From positions 36,523-100,522 of the forward strand of contig MCFE01000300.1 in the NCBI GenBank assembly GCA_002104905.1: 64,000 nt of DNA, given 5' to 3'. The first letter of the stretch is position 1; each line of letters starts with the position of its first letter. This document shows positions 1 to 11,240 of the stretch, in pieces. The DNA is from Basidiobolus meristosporus CBS 931.73 (taxonomy: Eukaryota; Basidiobolomycota; Basidiobolomycetes; Basidiobolales; Basidiobolaceae). Under the pieces are notes generated by a model, which was given only the letters and a program-made list of their open reading frames with translations, was not told the DNA's origin and searched no databases. Position numbers and translations under genes: made by a program.

Positions 1-429
1 AGCAGGGTAATTCTGTTGATTAGATTTTCATTTCCTCTCCTGGCAGCATCTTTTTAGAAAAGAGTTTTTGTCTCAGATACATTTTCTTAGCAGCTGAACA
101 TGACTGGTGGGTGTCTTCTAATGCCATCCTGGCATTCTTTGCCATTTTGCTCTTGAGCATTGAATTAGCAATTTGTCTTTAACATTAAGGCAAATGCCGT
201 CAAAGGCCCTTTGTTCTTTCCTTTGGTACTCTAAGGCTTTCTCTGCCACATTTTTAGGATAGAATTCATCTCCCATGACAACATATCAAGGGCTCTTTTT
301 TGTAGCAGCCTCCTTATCTTCACCTTCCACGCTTGGTAGTTAGATCCATCAAATTTTGCAGCAGAGGGAAATATTCCAGTAATAGCAGTAGTAGACATCA
401 CAGAGAGTGACAGCTTGGGGCTCATAACC
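1..429 (-). pseudogene. CopA copy 1: Gag N-terminus, cut by window edge
   Basis: This is the N-terminal part of a Ty1/copia Gag, read leftward from the ATG at 425-423 and running off the left edge. Seen: the first residues (MSPKLSLS, then AITGIFPSA and SNYQAWKVK) match the Gag starts of the CopA copies at 53054 and 59029. A frameshift follows around 300. The primer-binding site, complementary to 418-429, overlaps the start codon. Gag would form the virus-like particle that packages element RNA. A longer frame starting upstream begins inside the LTR and is probably not the real start. The element lies inside CopA copy 2. Confidence 0.85.
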
Positions 430-776
430 TGTTGTAAGAGTCTTGGAGATATCTGAAGGGATAAGGAGGAGAAGTAATTTATGTGGTTATCACTTAATGA
501 TTTATTGATTTTAAAAGTAGTATTTACACTTTGACATGGTCTTGGCATTGAAAACATATAGAATAGGTTAAGGAAGGCCCAAGAACATGTGTGCAAGGTT
601 TGGAGCTGTTTGGATAACTTTGGGAATCTTCATGTTCTTGGCACCTGGTATTTTGGTGAAAATATTCTCAGTAAATCCTAACAAAGAACTTGGTGAGTAT
701 TATCTAGGATCTGAGGGTAATGATCTAAGTGACTAAGTTAGGAGAATATTTAGGTGGAATTACAAACTTTACAATA
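430..776 (-). repeat. CopA copy 1, 5' LTR (347 bp)
   Basis: Reverse-oriented LTR that aligns end to end with the 349 and 332 base CopA LTRs elsewhere. It starts TGTTGTAAGAG and ends TTTACAATA, a decayed form of TTACAACA. Copy 2 reverse-transcriptase sequence begins directly at 777, so this element inserted into copy 2. The partner LTR lies beyond the left edge. Confidence 0.88.
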
Positions 777-3700
777 GTAAATACTATAGTCAACATCAGT
801 TCTTTTGAAACACAAATATTCCAAACAAGAATCTATTTGCAATTCCAGGCTCCTGGTGATTATTTGAGTCCATCTAGAGATTTTTTCAGCTTTCAGGCCA
901 AGTGGGAGTTATCTTAGTCAGCAAACCCATCAGGCTGGTTCATATACATATCCTTTTCAAGTTCTCCATTTAAAAATGCAGTTTTTACATCCGGTTTGTG
1001 TATAAAAAATTTTATATGGCTGCAATAGCCAATATTAATATGATGGAATTAAACTTGGCTACTGGTGCAAAGATCTCAGTATAGTCAAGTACTTTTATTT
1101 GAGAGTATCCTTTGGCCACCAGTCTTACTTTGTATCTTACAATTCCACCATCAGCCTTGTATTTCTTCTCAAAGACTCATCTGCATCCAATTGATTTCTG
1201 AGTGATTGGTAATTTGACCAAGTACCAATTTTGATTTTCCATTAGGGCCTGGTATTCCTCAATCATTGAAGATCTCAAAAACTTTGTCTGAGGGCTATTA
1301 AGGGCCTCTTTCACAGTCTTGGGCTCATTGATATAGACTGAATAGGCACAGGCTAAGTTTGTACCCACGTTGATTTGATAATTTGGGCTATTTCTTGTCC
1401 AGTTGAATCTCCAGGCATATGATACCAGAATGCTCACTTCTGGGATATTCCTGGCACTGCTACAGGCTGAAAAACAGTTGTAGAGTTCTCTGGAGGGAAA
1501 AATATCTCATTGTTTTGCGATAATTCAATCCTGACATTTGGTGGACTTGAGATCAGCTGTTCATCATCCTCTGATGTCAGTTTTTGTGAGAAATTTGAGT
1601 ATCAGTCAGACTACACAGCCATGGACCTGATCAGCTTTTTTGCTATTGTATTGTAGAATCTATATGCTTTACTCTCATTGCAGTAGCCAAAAAATATGCA
1701 TTTTACCCTTTTTGGCCCATATTTTGACTGATTCCTGGGCAGTTTCTTGGCATATGCTGTACGCCCAAATATTTTTAGATGTTCTGCACTTGGACAGTAT
1801 CCATATCATGTTGCAAATGGAGAAGAACCACAAAGTATTCTGTAATAACTCCTATTTTTTAGGTATACAGCTGTGGTCACTGATCCTGCTTAAAAATCAT
1901 AGGGTAATTTTTGGTCATGGATCACTTATCTTGCCATATCAACTAATGTTCTGCTTGCACATTCTCCTACTTCATTTTGCTGTGGGAAGTATGGTAGAGT
2001 AGTCTCTTGCTTTATCCCATAAATTTTGCATAAGTGGATAAAGAGTTTTGGGATATATTCTCCACCATTGTCACAGCGTATTTTCTTGATTTTTTCATCA
2101 GCTTTTCTATCTACCATGTTTTTAAGCTCCCTAAGACTGGACAGAGCCTCTACCTTTCTCTCCATGGGGTAGACCCATATGTATCTTGTATAATCATCAA
2201 TAAAAGTGATTAAATACTTCATCCTGCCTATGAATAAATCTGGAATAGGTCTACACAGATCTGAGTGAATTGAACTTATTTTTTCTTAGCTTTGATTAAC
2301 CCAGGGCTCTTGAATGGTGTTCTGGCTCTTTCCCATATATGCAGGCTTCACAGATCTCTGAATTAGCTGGGGGAGCAATATTCACTCCAGAAATTTGCTG
2401 ATTTTGATCATTTTGGGTAAATAATCAAAATTGATGTGCCCAAATCTCCTGTGCCAAGGTATTGGTGTTTTTTTACTCAAGTCACTTATAATGGCTTCCA
2501 GATATGCCAGAATATAGATCAACTAATACAGATTTTGATCTATGATATATAAGCAATATGAGTACAATTGTAATCAGTGATCCTGCATGCAGAATTGTCA
2601 AAGCTGAAACTGAGTCCTTCTGTTGTGGCCTTGCTATTGTCACCTATGAAAACCTTCTGAACTGGAATTTCTTGATATGTGGTAAAAATTTCTTTTTGGT
2701 GTGTAAAGTGCTGATGCTCCGGAATCAATGTACCACATCTGAGAACGCTTGTTTGTGGTCATATTTAGTGCTGATATGAATAGTCTATCTTCAATTATTG
2801 CAGCATTTTCATATTCAGGCCTTTTCTGCTGACAATATCTTTTTTTCCAGCACCATTCTGATGTGTCCCTTCCTTTTGCAGTAGTTGCAAAACAGGTTGC
2901 TATTGCCTTTAAAAGGTCTTAGTTATATCTGTTGCTGGTTATCACTGCTTACTAAAGCATTTTCTTCTTCCTTCTTATTAGCGCTTGATTATCTTAATAC
3001 TTCATCCAGGAGCCTTTCATATACATAAAATAAGGTCAAATATTCAGTTTTGCACTCAAGTGCAGATGTAAGGCCCTGAAACTTGTCTGTCAGACTATTC
3101 AGAATGGTTACTATCACATCCGCATTGGTAGTTGGTGTGCCTAAAGATTCCATCTCATCCACCAGCAGGGCAATTCTATTAATTAGATTTTTCATTTCTT
3201 CTCCTGGCAGCATCCTTGTAGTAAAGATTTTTTGTCTGAGATACATTTTCTTAGCAGCTGAACATTGTTGTAAGAATTAAGTTGTCACCAGAGTAATCAT
3301 GCCAACTTAGTCACACAGATCTACTCTTTGATTAGTGTTCAGTCCTGACCAAATTTCCTGTTAGGATTACATAGAATATTTTCATCAAATTATCAGGTAC
3401 CCAATTTATGATCTTTCTTAAAGTTGTCCAAAAGCCCCCAAACTTTGCACACAAATTCTTGGGACCTTCCTTAACAAAATCTAGACATATGTTTTCCTAC
3501 TTTATCAAAAGTATAAATACCCATACTTTTCATTAATAAATCTACAAGTAAATAACTTGTTAAACCTCTAGTTCTCCACATCACTGCAAGTACTCCTCAG
3601 AATATTACTACAAAATGAATGATAGGTGTATTCTACTGCCTTCCAGGCATTCTTTGCTGTTTTTATTTGTGAGCATTGAATTAGCAATTTGTCTTTGCCA

Positions 3701-3946
3701 TTGAGGTAAATACAGTTAAAGGCACTTTGTTCTTTCTTCTAGTACTCTAATTACTCCTTTCCCACATCTTTAGGAGGGTGTTACCATCCCATAACAATTT
3801 CCAAAAGGCCTTTTTCTTGTAGCAGCATCTTCATCTTCACCTTCCACACTTGGTAGTTATATCCATACAACTTTTCAGCAGAGGGAAAATTTCCAGTATT
3901 TGCAATAGTCAATATTGCAAAGAGTGATAGCTAGGGGTGCATAATC
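777..3946 (-). pseudogene. CopA copy 2: decayed gag-pol polyprotein
   Basis: A Ty1/copia gag-pol read from 3946 leftward in the order Gag, zinc knuckle, protease, integrase, reverse transcriptase, which is the copia order. Seen: Gag (MYLRQKIFTT) near 3246; the aspartic protease region near 2730, with an internal deletion after FIGDN; the integrase core at 2222-1926, with IDDYTRY and CDNGGEY (the second catalytic Asp); the pol linker at 1437-1177, with VKLPITQKSIGC; and the RT N-terminal part at about 1180-777. Stops and frameshifts break every domain. Copy 1 cuts the RT at 776, and a solo LTR (3266-3611) splits Gag. The RNase H and 3' LTR must lie beyond the left edge. It is non-functional; the family assignment is secure. 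Confidence 0.88.
3266..3611 (+). repeat. Solo CopA LTR nested in copy 2 gag
   Basis: Forward-oriented CopA LTR with no internal region. It begins TGTTGTAAG and ends ATTACTAC. Flanks AACAT (3261-3265) and AAAAT (3612-3616) look like a target duplication with one change. Joining the flanks restores the Gag reading seen in other copies. Solo LTRs arise by recombination between the two LTRs of a full element. Confidence 0.8.
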
Positions 3947-4293
3947 TGTTGTCAGAGTCTTGGAGATATTGGAAATGATTGGGTGAGCAAGTAGATAATG
4001 TGGTTTTCAATTGATGATTTATTGCATGTAAAAGTAGAGTTTGTACTTTTACATGGTCTTGGCAAAACAAGCACATAAAATATGCATAGGAAGGTCCCAA
4101 AATCATGTGTGCAAAGTTTGGGGCTGTTTGAGCAACTTTGAGAATTTTCATGTTTTGGGTACCTGATATTTTGGTGAAATATTCTAGAAAAATCCTGACA
4201 CAGATTTTGGTGAGTGTTCTCTGAGATTTGAAGATAATGATCTAAGTGACTGAGTTAGGTAAAATTTAGGCAGATTTACATATTTTTACAACA
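3947..4293 (-). repeat. CopA copy 2, 5' LTR (347 bp)
   Basis: Reverse-oriented CopA LTR directly upstream (in element sense) of the Gag start region. It ends TTTTTACAACA at 4293. It abuts a different LTR fragment (LTR-X) at 4294. Confidence 0.85.
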
Positions 4294-4773
4294 AAATATG
4301 CTAGACCTGGGTAGTTACTAGAATGTGATTGCTGAATTCTTAATTTTGCTGAGGCACAATCCTAATTTTGTTGAGATGCACACTAAACCAAAAGGTTTAC
4401 TAACCTGTATTTATACTTCTCTGTGCAAGTGGAATTAATAAGCACCAAGTGACTGAGCTAATTGAAATTAGTTTGGATGTTGATAGTCACATAAGATAGA
4501 TGGAAATTGCATCATCAGCCAGCTGATGCTTTCACAACTGCTGAGTGGTTAGACAGATTTCAGATGACTAATCACTTGGAAAGGCTTAGTTGATCAGTGG
4601 AGGACATAATGACCATATGAAAATTGATCAGTTATGACAGCTAAAAATAAGTTCTGGGAAGTGATAAAATGAACCATAAAAAGGATACGTTATGGGTGGG
4701 TGAGGGAAAATTAGTTAGGGTACTAGACTCTCTAGAGTAAAATAGGTTAGGTTTTAAATGATGATGCACAACA
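4294..4773 (-). repeat. LTR-X fragment (reverse)
   Basis: The reverse complement matches 57927-58390 along its length, including the TGTTGTGCAT start and a stretch reading TCAACAAAATTA. It is truncated by the CopA LTR at 4293. It looks like the 5' two-thirds of an LTR of a third, unidentified retrotransposon. Confidence 0.65.
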
Positions 4774-5834
4774 GTGTTCCTCTGCTGTTACTTTGGGAAA
4801 TGGCTAAATTCTTGGCTGTGATATTGAGCTACTTGAATTCCTTCTTTGCAGCATAAATACTGCATTTTCTACCTAGGTTATTGATTGCTCTACATATGTT
4901 ATCTACTCATTCATGTACTAGACTATTTCCTGACTTCTCTGGGCATTTGCTTCTATCCAAAAAGCCACTGTACCTAATTACCTGCTTAATACTTTGGTAT
5001 GAGCTGACAATATACTGGCTGAAATGGGCCAAGGTGATGTTACAGAAGTGAGTCAGACCAAAGGGAGGATAGTGTTACATATAGATCTATATATGGTGAC
5101 ACTGCTTTGTTTAAAATGCTTAATATGGCAGGTCATCATGGAATCTTACAGTCATGCAGCTGCAATGTTTCAAATACAAGACTGTCTTGAATTTGCGTGC
5201 ACATCAACAATAAAGTGACATAATAACATTATATTTGAGTGTCTACACTGCAAGAGAAAAGAAAAAGACCATGTGGCTATTTTCACAAGCCTCTCAGCCA
5301 TGTGGCACACAGACAGCATAGGAAGTACTATAAGGATCACAGATAGTATTATGCACACAAGTCATATTCAACCATTCATTGGTAACTTCAGTACCAACAA
5401 TATTTTGCAAGCCACTTGATACTGCTGTAACACTGCCTAGCTGTACTTGTCACCTTGTGCAAACTGAGTCTAGAGAGTTTGTGATGCCTTTGGGCTCACC
5501 TCAGCCTTTGGAGTATAGCATGTAGAGTGATAGCTCAGAAGAAAAAGGCTTGCTGATGGATTGTGAGTCTATCTCCCTTAACATCAGTACCCTGCATGAG
5601 CCTGGCAAAATCCCAATATTCAAGGAGACAACACCCATAGAGAAAAAAAGCCAAGGATACTTTATCAAGCAAGGTGAACCCAGCAACCCATTTACTGGAA
5701 AATGATGCAATGTTGAGGCTAGAGGAGCGCATGCATCCACTAATATGAGTAATGGGGGCTTTGAGGATTTACAACTACTTCTTGCCAAATAATTCCAGGA
5801 TGCAACTTACCATTTACATACGCTTACAATCAAA
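4774..5834. mobile_element. CACTA-like fragment (ORF2 start and Tnp2 start, divergent)
   Basis: Internal piece of the CACTA-like element best seen at 38201-44756, in the opposite orientation. About 4790-5020 is the reverse complement of the ORF2 N-terminal region (compare 42660-42870). About 5170-5820 corresponds to the leader and N-terminal part of the Tnp2 transposase (compare 41500-42210), here read on the plus strand. Both coding stretches are broken by stops. It ends where CopA copy 3 begins. Confidence 0.7.
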
Positions 5835-8343
5835 TAAAAAAGTTCCAAGTTTAACTACCATTCAGGGTCTGATATTCTCAGTCATTAAAGATCTCCAAAA
5901 CTTTGTCTGAGATCTATTAAAGGCCTCTTTTATAGTCTGGGGCTCATCAATATGTACTGAATAGACATAGGCTAAGTTTGTACCCTCATTGATAGTAAAT
6001 TGGGCTATTTCTTGTCCATTTGTATTACCTGGCATTTGATAATTGAATAAGCACATCAGGGATATTCCTGGGCACTGCTTCTGGCTGAACCACAGCTTTA
6101 TAGTCTTTTGGAGTGAAAAATATTTAATGTTTTGCTCTAATTCAATCCTGGCATCTGGTGGACTTGAGATCAAATTTTTGTCATCATTTGATGTTATTTA
6201 TGTGAAAATTTTGAATATTTATCAGACTAAACAGCCCTGCATCTGATCAGCTTCTTTGTTTTTGTATTGTAAAGTCTGTATGCTTTATTCTCATTGCTGT
6301 AGCATAAAAACATGCATTTTTCACTTTTTGGCCCATATTTTGACTGATATCTAGGCTGTATTTTAACATATGCTCTGCACCCAAATATTCTTAGATGTTC
6401 TGCACTTGGTTTGTATACATACCATTCTTCATATGAGGGGGATTCAGACAGTATTCTGTTATGACTCCTATTTTTAAGGTAGACAGCTGTGGCAACTGAT
6501 TCCTCCCAAAATCATAGGATAAATTTTGATCTTGGATAATAGATCTTGCCATATCAACTATTTGTCTGTTTGCATGTTTTGCTAACCCATTTTGCTGTGG
6601 AGAGTATGGTAGAGTAGTCTCTTGCTTTATCCAATGAACTTTGCAGAAGTAGATGAAGAGTTTTAAGGTATATTGTCAACCATTGTCCAAGTGTATTTTC
6701 TTGATTTCTTCACCTGTATTTCTCTTCACCATAGCTTTAAACTCCCTGAGCTTACATGGAGGATCATCCTTTCTCTCCATCAAGTAGACCCACTTGTTTC
6801 TTGTATAATTATCAATAAAAGTGGTTAAATACTTCATCTAGCTTACAGATATATCTTGCATAGATCCACAAAGATCTGAGTGAATTAGATCTATTTTTTT
6901 CTTAGTTATGATTATCCCAGTGCTCTTGAGTGGTTGCCTGGCTTGTTTCTCATATATACAGGTGTCACAGTACTCCACGTCAGTAGGGTCATCAATACTT
7001 TTTCAGGAAGTTAGCTGATCTTTGATCATTTTTCCCAAATAATCAAAAATGATATCTCCAGATCTCCATGCCAAAGCATTGCTTTTTCTTCACTTAAATA
7101 CCTTAAGTTGGCTTCCAGGTATAATGGAACATAAGTCAACTTGCATTGATTCTGATCTCTGATTCCCAAAGCAATATGGTACCATTTTGATCAGTGATTC
7201 AGCATCCAGAATTGATAAAGCTGAAACTGCATCCTTCTGCTGTGGCCTTGCTTACAGATAGTAGGTTCATGGCTATTTCTGGTACATGGAGTGCTTCTTT
7301 AATGGTAAGGGTGTGGCTTCCTTCACTGCTGATTAAGATCTACCTGCATAGTTCCTTCTCCCACTGCATCAAGTGTGCTATTATAACCCATGAAAACATT
7401 GTTAATTGGAATTTCTTAATATTGGGTAAAAAGTACTTTTTGGTGTGTAAAGTATTGAGATGCTGCAGAGTCAGCATGTTAAATGATCTGAGAATCCTTC
7501 TTTTATGGCTGTATTTGGTGCAGATATGAAAAGGCTATCCTCTGTTGTTGCAGCATTTCCAAATTCATGCTTCCTTTGCTTATTATCTCTCTTTTTCAAG
7601 AAACCATCTGATGTATGTCCTTTTCTTTTGCAGTAGTTGCAAAAAAGATTGCTGTTGCCTTTGAAGGACCTTGAGTACCTCCTTTATTGGCTAACATTGC
7701 ATATTAAATCATTGGCTTCTTCCTTCTTATTGGCACTTGATTCTTTGATTCTTCATATAGGAGCCTTCTGTATGCAAAATTTAAGGTCAGATCTTCAGTT
7801 CTGGACTATAGGGCTGATATAAGGCCTGAATCTTGCCTGTCATGCTATTCAAGATGGTTGCTATCCCATCCTCATCAGTAAGTAGTAGCCCCAAAGATTC
7901 CATTTCATCCACCAGCTGGGTAGTTCTGTTAATCAGATTTTAGTTTCTGTCTCCTGGCAGCATCTTTGTAGTAAGAGTTTTTGTCTGAGATACACTTTCT
8001 TAGCAGTTGAATATGATTGGCATATGTCTTCCAATGCTTTTCAGGCATTATTTGTGGCTCTTGACCTTCAGCATTGTATTAGTAATTTGTCTTTGACATT
8101 AAGGCAAATGCAGTTAAAAGCACATTGTTCTTTCTTCCAGTACATTAAGGCTTCCACTCTGGCATTTTTGGGAGGGTATTCTTCTCCTATGAGAATATCC
8201 TAAAGGCCTCTTTCTTGTAGCAGCATCTTCATCTTCACCTTTCACACTTGGTAATTAGATCTATCCAACTTTTCAGCAGAGGGAAAAATCCAGTGATAGC
8301 AGTAGTAGACATTACAGAGAGTGATAGCTCAGAGCTTGTAACC
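5835..8343 (-). pseudogene. CopA copy 3: decayed gag-pol, 3' truncated
   Basis: A copia gag-pol read leftward from about 8340. Recognisable parts: Gag around 8300-7650, the zinc-knuckle region near 7640, protease around 7500-7150, the integrase zinc finger and core around 7060-6550, and the integrase-to-RT linker at 6173-5862, which reads INEGTNLAYVYSVHIDEPQT. RT and RNase H are missing because the element stops at about 5835 against CACTA sequence. Many stops and small indels are present. The LTRTED-type Gag segment keeps a sense codon (LTLNFAY) at the site where CopA copies 4 and 5 carry a stop. Confidence 0.85.
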
Positions 8344-8689
8344 TGTGTAAGAGCCTTGGAGATATTGGAAGTGATTGGGAGAACAGGCAGATAATGCAGT
8401 CTTCACTCAATGATTATTAAACATAAAAGTAGTATTTATACTTTTATATGTGCTTGACATAACAAGCACATATTATAGGTTTGGAAAGGTCCTAAGAACA
8501 TGTGTACAAAGTTTGGGGCTGTTTGGACAACATATCTAATATGCATGTTGTGGGTACTTGATAATGTGGTGAGATATTCTAGGCAGGTCCCAACTAGGAA
8601 TTTGGTCAGTATTCTCTGGGATTTGAAGGTAATAATCTAAGTGACTATGTTAGGTAATTATTTAGGTGGATTTACAAGTCTTTACACCA
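8344..8689 (-). repeat. CopA copy 3, 5' LTR
   Basis: Reverse-oriented LTR of about 346 bases ending TTTACACCA, one change from the family end. CACTA-like sequence follows at 8690. Confidence 0.82.
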
Positions 8690-9849
8690 TTCTGTATCTG
8701 TGACAATGACTGCTCTTCACACATATTTCACTCATCCTGTCTTAGGGCTGTTTCCTCAGTTTTCTGGGACATTGCATCTATATCATTAGCCACTGTACCT
8801 AATAGCCTCAGCAATGCTTCAGAATAGCTGACAATATACCTGCAAGTGCTGCTGGTGTTATTTTATGACAGTCATTTCCTAGTCATCAATCAGAAGTAAT
8901 GCATTTGCTAATATCTCATCTGCTTTATCACTACAGGCTGCTTGCAGCTAAGAAGAGGTTATCAGTCATCTACAGCACTATGAGCCTGAGGAGTCTGTAT
9001 CAGTAACTTTGGTAGGCACACTGTCAACATGGTCTTTTTGAATGTAGTTTGGCTTGTTGCATTGACTGTCAAAGTAAGCAGTTATCCAACTGGTTCCTCT
9101 GTCGCTGTCTACAGTTGGGTTGATTGGGAATCATCACAGCTTTACTTTATTTTTTAACAGAATAAAAATGAAAGAGAGTCAGGCAATAAGGGATATAGTG
9201 CTACATGTAGTGCACAAGTGGTGCCACGACCTGACTGAAAGTGCTCACTTTGATGGGTTATTATATGCCATTATACTCATGTTGGGACAATGACTCATAT
9301 ACCAGACTGTTGGAAACCAACATTAGTCTTCAGAAATAAGCAATATAATGGTATAGCATTGCTGAGAATCAAGCTGCTTGCCACATGGACAAGACTGCTC
9401 TGACTCAACATTGTAAGAGAAGCAAAGTAAATATATGGCAATTTGTAATAAGACTCTCAGTCATAAAGCACACATATAGCAAAGGGAGGATTATCAAGAC
9501 AACCATCAGTGTTTACCATATTTTCAGTAATTTACCACTCATTAGTCACTAACGTACCAAGAATATCTAGCTATTGCCAACAGTGCTCTTCAACCTTAAT
9601 CTGGTGCCAATCTCACGGCTTAAGAGCAGAGATCTGCTAGTAGTCTCACTGATACCTGTATCTAAATAAGCACCCATCCTCTATAGCTACCTGTACCAAT
9701 TTCTAGAAGAGCTTAGTATGCAATCTGGCAGGATACTGCTAAATGGTTATCATGCCTAAAGGCATGTATTATATGCATTTGAGATATTCATGCTATGAGC
9801 ATCATATCCAGCTTTTTCTGGCCACAATAGAAGGCACTTCTGTTGAACT
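8690..9849. mobile_element. CACTA-like fragment (ORF2 N-terminus minus, Tnp2 start plus)
   Basis: About 9170-8700 read on the minus strand matches the ORF2 N-terminal region of the main element, including the run corresponding to DSVPT at 42475. About 9250-9740 matches the divergent region and transposase leader. The arrangement again shows two genes read outward from a common centre. No intact frame survives. Confidence 0.65.
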
Positions 9850-10657
9850 CAAAATACCACAGAAGCCATCAAGATTAACAGTTACTATGACACAGCTATG
9901 TTTGGGGCTGGAATGCCTAAAATGACTAACCACAATGGCTTCAACTCAAAGTTCTGCCAATGGAAATTGACACTCTGCAGAAGAATCCCACCTTGAAAGA
10001 ATGTCAGGAGAGAGGACTTTGCTTGAGCTATCAGAAGCATGGGAATATTGTAAAGCACCTCCCTCTGAGAAGTCATGGGAAACAGTAAACAAGACACTTC
10101 AACCACATTGAAGCCCTTAAGCATAACAACATGGATGACAAGCTTGAAGAAGACTTGGAACTCACTTTCATATGACAGAAGAATACTTAGTACAGATGAC
10201 CTCAGGCCTATAGAAGCTTTTGTACTTCAATAGAGTAATCAATTGAGTACCTGCCAAGATCATGATTGCCTCTAGAGAATCACATGAGTATGTGTAGGTC
10301 AAATTTGCCTTAGAAGCTGGAATCAACTCCAAACCCACCAAATCAGCTTCAGTCTTGACAGCTGATAGGGACTGCCATGTTATCAACCACATGACTCAGC
10401 CTGTAAGAAAGAAGATCAACTACTACAATGATAATCTAAAGGCCTACATATTTGGAAACTGCAACTTGACTGGTACATAGAAAATATTGACATTCTATTG
10501 TAATCCTTGAGTTTACTGAAGAACCCATGCTATTGAAATCCAAAAGGACTACATGACTTACAGGCTGCTACCTTCAAGAGCAGATATCACTTGGCCAATG
10601 CCAGTGTATATCAAACAAGAGAGCTTAGCAAAACAAAGTTCTGTTGAGCACTTAGTA
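9850..10657 (+). pseudogene. Gypsy gag C-terminus / protease fragment
   Basis: Plus-strand fragment colinear with 34208-35020 of the main gypsy element: the end of Gag, the protease region and the segment before reverse transcriptase. The main copy has LGKTWLFCHNPSINW here, and this copy keeps recognisable but broken equivalents around 10440-10560. It is cut on the right by the CopB LTR at 10658 and on the left by CACTA-like sequence. It cannot encode a protein. Confidence 0.75.
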
Positions 10658-11240
10658 TGTTGTAATTCAAGAAGTGTTATGGATATAAGGAACTTACCAA
10701 GAAATATTGATAATAGTTGAACTGTTGTTTATTCACAAAGAAGCTTAGTATTTATACCTTTGTGGAAGTAATACAACTGTAACACCTAGTAAGGAGGGTT
10801 TCTCAACATTCAGGAGCATTCTGCAATATTTTAGGGGTCAATACATAATAGACTTGTTCCATTGTGCCATTGATCATAGCACCAGAAAGTGCTGTATATT
10901 TTGTTATTAATTTGACATTTTAAGATCATATGCATGTCAATTTTGATCCCAAATTGGCACTATATGGCACCATCTGGCACTCTGTTGCATGATCAGGCAC
11001 AATCTGGCATGCTATGGCACTATTGGGCACTATAATCAGCTGGAATGATGGAACAAGTCTAATGTTTGGTAAAAGTGCTAATCTGATCTTGACTATAGGG
11101 GAATAATCCCAGGCTCATAGATCTGAAGAAAGTGGGAAAGTTAGAGCTGTAAATAAGTCTCACAGCAACCAAAAATAGTCCAGAATCATAAAGAAAACTC
11201 TTGGTTGCTTAGTAATTCCAAACAGGCCAATATTTCAACA
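10658..11240 (-). repeat. CopB copy 1, 3' LTR (with MITE inside)
   Basis: Reverse-oriented LTR of the second copia family. It runs from TGTTGTAATTC at 10658 to ATTTCAACA at 11240. Without the 211-base MITE and its 3-base duplication it is about 370 bases, like the CopB LTRs at 15147 and 18441. Confidence 0.85.
10850..11060. mobile_element. 211-bp MITE, Harbinger-type terminus
   Basis: A non-coding element bounded by inverted repeats AGACTTGTTCCAT...ATGGAACAAGTCT, flanked by AAT on both sides (10847-10849 and 11061-11063). The uninterrupted LTR at about 15334 shows the empty site. Inside are many TGGCAC/GTGCCA motifs on both strands. The termini match the left end of the Harbinger element at 29117 and both ends of the foldback at 50724-51458, so mobilisation by that transposase is likely. 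Confidence 0.88.

Noticed and set aside
231-596. 121-codon minus-strand frame starting in the LTR
   Set aside because: The start lies inside the LTR. The shared ATG at the primer-binding site (425) is the supported Gag start; the same applies to the frame beginning at 58897.
10930-11040. Repeated TGGCAC motifs as a minisatellite or CRISPR-like array
   Set aside because: Spacing is irregular and the motifs occur on both strands inside a MITE with clear ends; they are subterminal repeats.
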